Assembly: GCF_001949145.1 (NCBI RefSeq)
Contig: NW_019091362.1
Location: 8,421,762-8,483,761, forward strand
From: Acanthaster planci
Lineage: Eukaryota > Echinodermata > Asteroidea > Valvatida > Acanthasteridae
Length of the DNA stretch: 62,000 nt
Reading direction: 5' to 3'
The translations under genes were made by a program, and so were the position numbers. Below the pieces are notes generated by a model. The model saw only the letters and a list, made by a program, of their open reading frames with translations, was not told the origin of the DNA and searched no databases. Shown here piece by piece: positions 11,938 through 23,900 of this stretch. Position 1 is the stretch's first letter. The number at the start of each line of letters is the position of its first letter.

Positions 11938-14900
11938 CTGGGATTTAAAAAACAAAAAAGGAGGCCCCAAAACCGTAACTAGAAAAGCATTTGTAAAAGA
12001 TGATGATGGGCCGGCATGACTATCATTTTTTCCGTTTTCAAAATCTCATTCAAAAATTCATCATTTCATTTAACGGTCGTTTATAGCCGCACAAGTAATC
12101 TTTAGGCACTACTGTAAGTTGACAGGTGACCTTCATTGACGCCCGAGTATTTCAGCCAGGCCTGCAGCCTTGTAAACAGAGCCCAGATTATGCGGTGTTG
12201 TATAACTGTCTTTTGTTCACGAACCTGGCTCAGTGCACCACTGACCTCTTTTCAATAGGGGCCAGATTAGCGTGCAGTGGTGCTGTGTGGCTCATCGCTG
12301 CGGTGGTGGACCGCTTTTGTCCCCGGTGGTAATCCCCTCGCTCTCAATGCCCCAAACCCTGGTATACGGTTTCAAAACAAGACTGGATTATCACCACTTT
12401 TGAGAGTGAAAAATGTCGGTAATGCCCAGCAGCCTGGTCTTTTGTTCGGATTACGGTCTTTTGTTACAGGGCCCTGTTTCCTTTGTCCGAGTTCGGAGAC
12501 CCCGGCCATGCAGAACTGCTTCAGTCACAGAACTGAAAGGACCAGAGCTGTGTATAGAAAGAGTCACGCCATTTTGGCACCAAAATGGCAATTCAATGTG
12601 CACTGGCAAATAATCCACCATTTTGATTCCAACAATTGAGACACTAATGTCCCAACTTCCTCTATAAACAGCTCTGGAAAGGATTATGTACTCACCAAAA
12701 CACTTGCTGAGGTTGGTGTTCTTGTCGATGAACACCTTGGCACTGATCACGTTGCCGTAGGGTAAAAACATCTGCAGCAGGTTGGCGTCTGTGAAGTCTT
12801 GCGGGAGGTGGTAGATGAACAGGTTCGCGCCTTCTGGACCTACTTGCCAAGCGTAGCAGGCAAATGAACAGAAAGTCTCAATTGAGCTGCACTACATCTA
12901 CTGTGTAAAAAACTGAACACACCACATCTGATAGTGGGGGTTTAGCTGGCTGCCATCTAGCACGCCAGTGCTTTTCTTCCACAAGGTATGCACAAAGAGG
13001 GTCCCATTTGAAAAATGAGAACTGCCCTCCAAGATGGCAACCCCGTAAAGCCTCAACAGGATTATCTGTGGGCAACTGATTTCAGCCCACTGTTTGCTTT
13101 GAAATGTGTGCTGAAACCTTTTAGTTGTCAAATTTAATGATGGCTACTCTCAAAGGGCAACTGTTTTGAACTTCCACTTCTACAACAAGTGAGAACCACA
13201 GTAGGTAATGGGGGCAAGTAAGTAGTTTTGCGGTGGGCATGTATGAGGAATAAATTGAATCCTCCGATAAAAACAAAAGTATCGCAGATGGAGGCACATG
13301 CCAGATATTAATAACTTCATTTTTGTCATTACCTTCCTTTTGCTTTGTATTAAGTGTCTGCTGTTGGTAATTGGCTCCCAGTCCATTTGAAAATTGTGCT
13401 GGAGAGAGAAGGAAATATGGACAAAATTAGGTGACATACCATGACAAATAAACAACTGATTATGAAATGTTCACCCCATCCTAACCACCTGAAACTGAAC
13501 TCAAAATATCCTTGATTCTTGAAGCCGAATCTGCTATGACTATTAACCAAAGGTTGTAAACGGTGTTCAGGAAAATCAATTCCCTACATGAACCACTTGT
13601 GATGTGATCTGTTAAGCTTGACCCAGTCTCATTTTCTTTTCAACACTTTTCCAATCAAGTGACTGATTTCATAATTCTATTTTGCAAATGCCCAACAAGT
13701 TTTTTGCAGAATTGGATTTGATATTCTCATGGGGATTGGTACAAACAAAACTCGACAAACTTTGGGCACCACTTTGCTGTTGAAACGATCCGATAAATGT
13801 ATTGCAGCACGGAGCAGCAAGAGATGATGATACTAATTTCCAAGTGACAGTTACTTCATTGTGTGCCTGCATAGATGCGTCAAATGGGAATGCTCTGGAA
13901 AGTTAATGACAAGCACCAAACCAGCTTTAACCATATGCTGCTAGGGAGCCCGGTTTCGGGCGCATACATGTAGGCTTTATACACGAAACCGGGGACCCCG
14001 AAACCGGACAAAAGAGCTGGGCCTTATAACAAAAGACCGTACTCTGAACAAAAGACAGAGCTGCTGGGAGTTGCTAACATTTTTTTGGTTGTCAATAGAG
14101 AAGGAAATCCGTCATTGTTTTGAAAGATTAAAGATTATCCACTGTTTGTGGCATTCAGCGTGAGCGGATTTCTACCGAGGACAAAAGCGCTCCAGTGATG
14201 AGCGATACAACACCTCTGCATGCTAATCTGGCCCATTTTGAAAGACGCCAGCCGTGCACTGTGCCAGTTTCGGGAACAAAAGAAACATATGTAACACTGC
14301 ACAATCAGAGCTCTTTTTATCTGGCGGCAAGCCTGGCTGAAATACTCAGGCGTCAATAGATTTTGTCCGTCAGATTAGAGTAGTCACAAGACAGTTATCC
14401 ATGTGGGTGTAACCATCCAGTAAATGAAGCTATGATTTTTTGAAGAATTTTGAAAATGGAAAATCTTGAATATCTCCTGTCTTGTGTCATGCAACTTCAA
14501 ATTCCACCCGGCAGCAAGTGGTTAATAAAATAGCATGCAAGGTTGACAAATTACATTTCATGTTCAATTTCCAGTGGGGTAAGAAATAAACAAACGACTG
14601 CACTTCAGTGGTGAAGAAATTCTCACACAACCTCACCAAATAGCAGAAGGGTGTGACTTTTACAAACACTGCAAAGACACGGCATTGAGTCGTGGTAAGT
14701 GGACAAAAAGGTAGTGGAGGTGAGAAAAATGACAAAATATGGGGCGAGTGCCACACTGTTGGGTTGATTCTAAAAGACAAGGACAGAGCAGGCTGTTCTC
14801 CAAAATGGGTCACAAAATAGCTGAGGTAGCAAGGCTTGCGTAAGACAGCCTCAAAACTGTTAAGATGAGCACCGAACAGCAATGTGCTAAGCTTGTCCTT

Positions 14901-17900
14901 AATGGGAGGGGATGGTTTCAGCTCCATAAGTGGCATCACTTGGGGTATCCCATTTCCCCCACTGAATCCCACCACTGTCACCAAATATTTGATTTTGACA
15001 CATTCACATTTTGGGCCATGGTTTCCACATTTTTTTTTTTAAAGTGAGTCCAGTACTTGGTCATAGGCCTTTACCTGCATACTGCTGGATTCCTGAGTAG
15101 GCCTGTGTCAGGGCATTTAAGTCCAGTCCAGTTGTGCTAGAATTGCCAGCTCCGAGGCCACCTCCGAAACCAGACCCAGAGCCAAGCCCGTTCATCCCAC
15201 TCATTCCACTGCCCATGCCCGAACCTTCAGGGTCAAAGCGTAAAGTACTGATGCAATTATGCCGCAATGGATCCGATTCTTTGCGACTTTTGGGGAATAG
15301 GCCGATAACAGTAGCATCCGGATCAATTTCCCTTAACTGGAACCTGTTATATTATTTAGAACTGCTGTACCAAAAATTGTTCCTCAGCCCCCCCCTGCAC
15401 TGTGCGCTGCTACTGAAATGCCAGCGAACACTAGGAGTATAGAAAAAGGGAAACATGGACAAAAAGGAAGTTGACAATGAAATAATGGAATGCTGGAAAT
15501 CTACACGTTAAACTTGAATGTTCTCTGTCAAAGGAAGAAATATCAACACGTCAGATGGCATCCTTTGAGCTGACTCAGGGGTAGTACTCAACAACAAAAA
15601 ATTGTCCTTTCCACGTCCATTTTGGCTAGCTCTCGTGAGTGAAATTGTTAAACAAATGAGCCTCCTAATAGAAAATACGTCACAAGAAAAATGTCTGGAC
15701 CGGGTTTGACAACTTTTCCCCCCAATTCTCGAATTTGTCCGTGTAGGTGAGCACAGTGGTTCTGCCACAAAAAGTGGTAGAGGCATGGCATGCTGAATTT
15801 CTGGTGACAGCCTTGCTATGATGTGCAGGAAAACAGGTGAAATGAAGCAGCCTTCTACAGAGCATGGTTTTAGTAAATGTACAGACACACACCGGAATGG
15901 GCCGACACACACAAAATGACACAGGCACACAATGCAGGTCGCACAAATCACAGCAGGGTGTACGGATGCAAATACACCGCACGGTCTCCTTGTGCTGTTG
16001 GCCTCATGAAATCCCCCCCCCCATTTCACATTCAGGCAAAAGCACGAGGAGACAACGGAACAGCTCTCAGTTGGCTGTTGACTCTCACAGAAAATTTGTT
16101 CCCTTTCCGAAGTAACCCAAAGGATGAGTCAAACGCCAGCTAGCTGTCTGGAAGACTTTGAAACACGCATTCACTCGGCATGTGGCACTACTCAAAAATG
16201 GGACAATTTTACGTGACGGGCTTCTCTCCCAGTGGAACTCGGCACACAGGATTGTTTTGTTTTGGACCAAGGAAACAGCAAACCATTTCAAACACCACTT
16301 CAATCCCACCTACCCTGTGTGTCCCACGTGCCATGCACGTTACGTTCTGCAGCCTGGCCAGGATATGCCCGTAGCGGCTTACTGCCTGTTCGTTTTGGAT
16401 ATCAAATTTAAGGGACAATTGCTTTTTTTTTTTCTTTAAAAACTTAAAAACTGGTTTCCCAATGGTGGTTTTAAATAACGAACACAGAAAAAAAAGTATT
16501 CACGACAAAGCTGTCACTGACATCACCAACGAAAAAAATGCGTTTTTATGGCATGCTTCACAGCAACTGAACAAACAGAATGACAGAGAAGCATAGGAAA
16601 TAGAGTGCATGACAGAGGGGGGCCACTCATACAAGTGTGTATTTGCCTGCAACTGGGGACCCCCTATTGTTCCTCTTTTGTTTGTACTTCAACTTTTTTA
16701 GAAGACCACCTATATGTTTCGTACACAGTTGTCAATCGGGGACCCTCTGTCAATCAGGGACCCTCTGTCAATCGGGGACCTTAATGTCCTCTATTGTTCA
16801 GGGTCCCCATTGAATTTCAGAAACAAACTCATCTACATAGAGACACTAGCTGGTGTAGGCCCTCATCTTTATTATACCAAAAATGCCAGCAGGCGCTGAT
16901 GAAACAGACCAGACTACATGCAGTTTAACGTGGTGAATATGATATTATTGAGAGAGCGAGAGGAAACGGAATAGTGACACCCATCTCCATTTCACATTCC
17001 CTGCATTCCAGAGCAACGTGGGCTGCAGATGTGCTACACTATTCCCTGTTCCACGGCATGCAAGTGAGAAAGCCAATCTTCAAGCAAACTTGACACACAA
17101 AAGCCACTTAAAGGCACAGTGGACCGTTGACCTCTGCATCGTTTCAAGCAAGAGATGCAACATGCTTACCCACCGGATTAGTGGAACATTGAGAGTCCCA
17201 TATACATGTAGACTCGACCAATCAGCATCAAGGATTCAAGTTTGCTTGAAGGTATATGTAAATATTCGAAAATCGAAACCCTCAAACCACCAAGAATGAT
17301 AAAGATGCAAGCAGACGGTTGAAGTGACAAACAGGGCCCAAGGCAGGAAAAGTGAGGAAATCATGAAAGCAGGGATGCAACAGGTTGAAGGAATAACTTT
17401 TTGACTTTGGAAAGAAAACCATTGCCTTGTTTTTTTGCTACAGTGACTGCTACCCGTCACTACAAATTTGACATCTAGCTTTTCAAGTCACATTCAGACA
17501 ACAAAAAAAAAACTGTTGCAGCCAATAGCAGTGAAATAACTGCTTAATCTGACTGACTGTTCCTGATTCTTCCCAGGTTGGGCCAGAAACGACATGTGAC
17601 AAGACAATTCCAGTTTCCTCACAGCTCACGCACACGTATGCAGAGCAGAAGACACAATTTACACCCACACATACTGGGCCAAGTCACTTGAGGCAATTTT
17701 CACAGGCAACTTGGCGGCAACTGGAGGGGACTGCAAATACTAGGAACACTTCTGCAGTGCAAGGTATTTTTTTTCTAACATTTTGTGCCAACCCCTCCGA
17801 TATCTAAACTAAATTAAATGCCGCAGTCTGGTCCTTTTCCAAGTCTGAATCTCCGGATGTAAACTGAAAACATAAATGAGACATAGTTGAAATCCAGGTC

Positions 17901-20900
17901 AAAGTATAATGCAACAATGCATTGTTGGCCGAGTTAGTTTAATATGAAGGAACAGAAGTATTTGGACTCACAAATGACAAAAGCACATGTACGCAAGGAC
18001 ATATTAAGATCTAGTCCGAGTTCTTACTCTTGAACTGAATTTCACAACCAAAAGTGTTACTACTGCAAACATATTGCACAGTTTTTTAAACTTGACTCCT
18101 GTTTCATCTTGTATTTTGTTATTTTTGTGGGACATGGAAAAGGACTCGACTACAACACTGGAGGTTACATGGATGCTCAAGCCCAGTTGCCTGCGTATTG
18201 CTCTCATGTGGCAGGGCCACAGTCAATTCACATATATACCTGGCATTCCGCTGAGTCCAAAGCCAGACCCAGATAGACAGGACCCTGTGTTCCCCATCAT
18301 AGCTCCTGTGAGGAGAGTGACCGAGTGTGAGTCCTACAAGTCTCATTAGAAACAGCGGTGCGCAAGCAACTTTGCAAGTACACAAAATGAGATTTTTATG
18401 CCACCTCTGCGGATGCAGAGTGTTACATTTCTCCTTTCAATGACCGCCGAGTCTTCCGCATGAGTTAGGGACGGGTTAGTTTTGCTGGGTGTCAAACTTA
18501 TGCTGGTCAGGCTTGATTTCGAATGTCTGGTGCGCAAACTCACACCCTGGGTAATTGCAAAGTTGCCTCTTGAAATAACGAATCTGGTAAATTCAGCAGG
18601 TTACACTGCACTCTCGTTCACGACAAAGTGCTGAGGGAAAGAAGGAGACCACTGTGCCATATGAAAGTGGTAGGAATTCTTCCTGTCACTTTGTGCCAGA
18701 AATTGCCAAAGTTCCATGTACAGTTATTTCACCAACTGCCCAGCAAAGGGGCACAGTAAGCAAACAGTGTTGTCCTGTAAGTGTAGAGACAATGTAGTCA
18801 TTTGCATTTGCTTCAAAATTAAAAACAATATCACAACGTTCAAAACGTCAGGCTTGGAAGTCAAGGCTAACCAAAAAAAGATTGAATTTTCAGTTCTGCG
18901 ATGGGGTTTAGGTGTGCGCCAAAGTCCGGTGCATGTTTCCTACTGCCTCTAGTACAGGACAACTCCAGACCATCCACAGTTACCACACTTTGAAGAGACG
19001 ATGCAATTAAAGGATAGGGATATTCACAGCGGCGAACATATGGCGCTGATCAAAGCCACATACCGGTATCTCGCTGTGGAAGGTGCCAAAAATTCAAGGA
19101 TAAATTTAACGAGGCAGTGGAGGAATGCACAATCTTATCAATCACAGGAATAACGTGAGGGGCTGAGGTAGATTCCAACTGAGAAACTGGTGTGAAAACA
19201 CACACTCTGCCAAACTACACGTCCTTCCTTCCCTTTCCAAAGCTAGTTATTTTACAATGAAAATCACCAGGAGGAATTGCTCTTACGTATTCTGTGTTCA
19301 CGTTAACGTTGAACATCATTTGTATGCTCCCTGGACAGAGTACTTTATAAGGATGTACAGATACTGATATAAATCAAATAAATGACTTGACACTGTTTCT
19401 TCAGGAAAAATACATAATCAGGGGTAAAAGAATTTGGTTGGCCTGGTGTCACAACGATATTCACAGGAACACAATGCACACAATGACCGAACACAATCAA
19501 CAACGCGACTTGCACATGATCAACAGACTTTGCACAACGTGCCAACTGAATAGCTGATGAGGAAATCAAGGAAAAGAATCTGTTTATATTTGCCAGCACA
19601 AATCTCAGCAAGCGCAATACAGGTGAAACTGCATCCGTAATTTGGCATTCACTATAACACTGTGGCGCATTTCTTTCAGCAATCAAAGCAATGGCTGACC
19701 TCTGTAACAGCCCATCCATTACGACTAATAAGCCCAAATGAAATAAGTCAATGGACTGCACTTTTTGATTCATGGTTCTTGGCAAAGTCTACCTGAAAGG
19801 CTGGGTAAAGGTTTTAATACCAAGCCTGCAGTGAGACTTGCATTTGTGACCCGCTCTGTAAAAAAGGGTATTAAGTCACGCAATTCCAAAACACGTGTAA
19901 TGGCCTCTTTCATTTGGAGAGGGCAACATTTCTTCAAAAATGTCATTTTTTGGTTTTTTTCCTTTAATAGCTTCTATAATATTTAAATTTTTAGATTTGT
20001 AACTACAAACATGGATACTGATGCATACGATGAAAAATTGATCATTCAGTAAGACATCCTGTATAGCATTGTGCTTCCAAGTGCTACACTTTCTGAGCTT
20101 TTTCTCAAAAAGTGCTTTTATTGTATCCAAAAATGTGGATATACATATGTCTATATATCTCTGGAACGCAGAGCTTTTTGTAGCTTTTGATGAATGTACA
20201 GAATCTAGCTATATCAAAAACTCAAAAACCTGCATCTGGCAACTTAGTACCCATTTTTCTAGAGCCGGTCACATTTCAATGACTAGGTTTCAGCGAAGAT
20301 GGGCTGAGAGCCCCCCCCCACGTGTCCAGTGTCTGCCATTATCCTAGCTGAAGCAGGACCCAGCCCCCCCTTTTTCTCAATTTTATAGCTGAAGCTTCTG
20401 CATGGAGGATCTTTCAAAAACCCCTCAGCAAACTCATGAAAAGCCACAGATGCATACAAGTCACAAGACACTACACAGCAGTGGCAAGCCTAATGTTTGA
20501 AGACATGGATGAAATTTACGTTCAATTTCGTAGTGTCCCCCCCCCCCTGGAAAAACCCACTTTACTGGAAAGTCTTAATTAACAACAAACACACGATATA
20601 TTTATCATGGAAAAAACCCAGATGTTGGAGCCCTACCATTTGATGAAGAACACGTTCTTAAATTCCCAAAAGTTTTAAAATCCGTTTCTTGATTAGCTGA
20701 CACACATTGCTGTTATTTTATTGTGATATGCAACAATAACTTGCCGACTTTCCCACCCTGCGATCAAATGAAACAAATCAAGAACAGCTGACAAACCACT
20801 ATCGCAGAGTGCACTTAATCACCTTTGCAAAGTCAGGCCATACCATGCTTGGGATTAATATACAGGCACTGCAGCCACATCACACAACTGGCGAACTCAC

Positions 20901-23900
20901 TCACAACTTGGCACAGATGAAAGCAATGCGTGAGAGTGACGTTTACCAGTCTCACAACTGGTACACGTCGATACCCATGTTCTGCCGATGATAGATCACA
21001 GCAACCAAGGTTCCTTTTTTTTTTTTTTCCACAGGACACATGACAATGGCAAAATGTTAAAATGATACGGAAGCTGACAGATGGACAATGAGACATGGCC
21101 ACACAGCAATGACGGAGAAAAAAAAAGGTCACGACCAAACCTACGTTTCTGAGGATCGTGGAGAAGAGCGGTACGAGCAGTGACAGCGGTAGGGGAGGGG
21201 TACACCCCTAAAAGAGATGCAAATGAATGCAAATGACATGCAAATGAATGCAAATGACATGCAATTGAGTGCAAATGACATGCAACTGGGTTTGGTATGG
21301 GTACCAGTGCAAAATGAAGCATAAAGTCGAAGGCAAAAAGTCAACGTTAAAAATCAAATGCTGTCAAGTCTAATATTCTTCATCACAAAAAATAGTATGA
21401 ACAGTAATGAATGATCAAGAAGCATACATGTACTTAAAAATGTGATTAAAAATTAGACTGCTATACATGTACATGTATATATACTTGTGTTTACAGAACT
21501 TTGGTTCTTAAAAAAGCCATTTAGAAATATACCCACTGAATTGTAATAAAAAAAAATGAATAAATAAAATGACAAATTTATGAGTGAAAAGCCAACACAA
21601 TCACTTGGAAGTGGATGTGAACCCAAAAAGGGCAAACTGGAACATTACGAGCACCACTCATCACACAAACACCCATTATGCATGCAAATCATTCACAAGT
21701 TCAGGCATTAAGAAACACGACAGCAACAACAAATGACATGATTAGGATGGCAACCTTTTAATGCTTGGAGGCCCAAAAGTCCTGACAGATTGCTAGAGTT
21801 TGCCGTGCTCGATCCAGTGCCTGTAAAAATGGGATTGGGTGTGGAAAGAAATCTTTTATCAGGCATGGGTGGAATTTCTTTGGAGTTTCATTTGGATATT
21901 TTAGAGAAAATTATACATTACTGTGTTGGAACAAAGGCACTTTTTTCCCAAGGATGCCAGCTGAGTGTAAGACACTTTTTTGAACCCATGTCTTAGTATG
22001 GAGATTTGTATGACTGGGCACCAGATGGAAATTTAAAAATTTGTTCGGATATGGTGCAATTAATTTGCACTGGAAATGATATCTCATGAAATTCTACTGC
22101 CATGACAAAACAACGCAAGATTGGACAATTCGTGTCTGAAAGCAAACACCAACAAAATCTCTAACATAATTTAGTACCAAAAATAAAAAAAATGTGCAAC
22201 TTGATTCATCTCACCAAAATTCGCTCTCCAAAAATCTGCTGCTTCTTTATTATGCACAAACAGCACTTTTTACAATTTAGGACAGCCGGAAATAAAAATC
22301 AACAATATGGATAAGTACAAGAACGAGTCAAAGTGAGGTTTAGAATGCAATGCAAGATTAGAGAAACAAAATGAACGGTAGAGTACGAGTAAACTAATGG
22401 AGAGAAAGGAGATGGTATTATGAAGAAAAGTGTAAGGAAAAAGACAGCCTCCAAACAGTGGCGTACTAATCAAGTTATCTGCTGTATGACAAAATTAACA
22501 GGTGTGGTTTCAATTAAGTACAGGTGATGCCCCCCCAAAAAAGGGCAGTGATTCTGCCCCTAGCCCCTCCCGTGTGACACTTAAGATCTGAGGAACCAAG
22601 AGCTGGCAGGGGGTTGCCTCTTTTCTGGCTCGGGAAGTTTTTGCTAGGACAAGGACTAAAGACGATGTATCGCACAGATTACAGGTTGGAGGGACAAAGA
22701 GAAGTAACACCAACATGAAAAGTAAGATGGGGGGTTTGCCAGTACATGTAGTCTGACCCATTAATAGAAAATGACACATTCACTGGACAAGGGACAGGAC
22801 AGTTACAAATTAATTTTCCTGGTTTGGGCAGATGACATTAAGAAAAAGACCGCCACTGGTGAACTTTATCACTAAAAAAAATACACGATGTAACATACAA
22901 ACAGACTATAACTAATGGACAGGCAAAAAAAGAAAAACCCGAGAGAGGGATATCTAGGCTGAAGAGAGAGTCAGGCCAGACATCACCCCCCAAAAAATCC
23001 AATGAGATGAACAGAGCTTGAAAACAAAGATAGCGGGGGTAAGGGGGGGCAGACAGACAGACGGGACAACATGATGGCAAAGTGGACTGCACATCTACCA
23101 ACATGCATGTACACAGATGGGGGAAGAGACACGGGCAGACAGGACAGACAAAAAAAAAAAAGGGCAGCTTCACAGTACGAAGTGCATGTATGACCCAGCG
23201 CAGATCTGAACACCACAGAACGGCATTAAAGCATTGCTCAGCGGAAGAGTAATGTAAAACTCGGCCACATTTACTGGTCAGACTTTAACACGTATGACCA
23301 AAAGGCAAACCAGTAAACGCATTGAACAGACGAGCAAACAGGAACTGGACGAAGTTTTAACACAGTACCAAAAACAATTGGAGGACAATACCACTGGACT
23401 GGACAGTGACAAGTTAATTTTAACCCTGACTTGCATCAATCTATCACAACAGTGCTACAGATGCAAAAATGAGATGTCGGCGGGAGAACTACTGTTTGGA
23501 AGATTTGCAGATTTGACGCATCAGTTTTTAACTGATGTCTTAACATGACAGTAAGTGCATGTCAATCAGATTTTTCAGAAATTGTGCAAGGTCTCTTGAA
23601 GTGTTCTCTTCACATCGAACAAGGCCCTGTAATAACAATCACTCCTTTTCTGCAGAAAGGAGTCAGGAAACTTTTCGATTTTCTGACCCTTGAATGATAG
23701 CGGACACCACTTGTTATTAATGCTTGTGGCACAAGTGAGACACCCAAATAGACACAGTCAGACTGACAAAGGGTCCAGACGGAAAGACAGAAAATCGAAC
23801 AAACCTACAAGACCCATGTTGAGCGAAAATGAGACCATCACAAGGACAACTGCACAGGGGCCGGTACCACGACACTGATTTTTTTTAATTCCCAAAAGAG

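Larger units (their letters stand above)
11938..12695. other. CELF last intron (758 bp)
   Basis: Almost filled by two mobile-element remnants: a truncated copy of the TTAA-flanked repeat at about 12030-12510 and a 136-bp TIR element at 12542-12677 next to the 5' splice site. Confidence 0.85.
15225..18239. other. CELF linker intron (3015 bp)
   Basis: Contains a short TIR element at 16631-16830 with 18-bp direct repeats, and an inverted pair at 17078-17251. No exon other than those listed was supported. Confidence 0.8.

Noticed and set aside
14865-15442. Plus-strand ORFs overlapping the Gly-rich exon (Pro-rich translation)
   Set aside because: They are antisense shadows of the real minus-strand CELF exon at 15075-15224.
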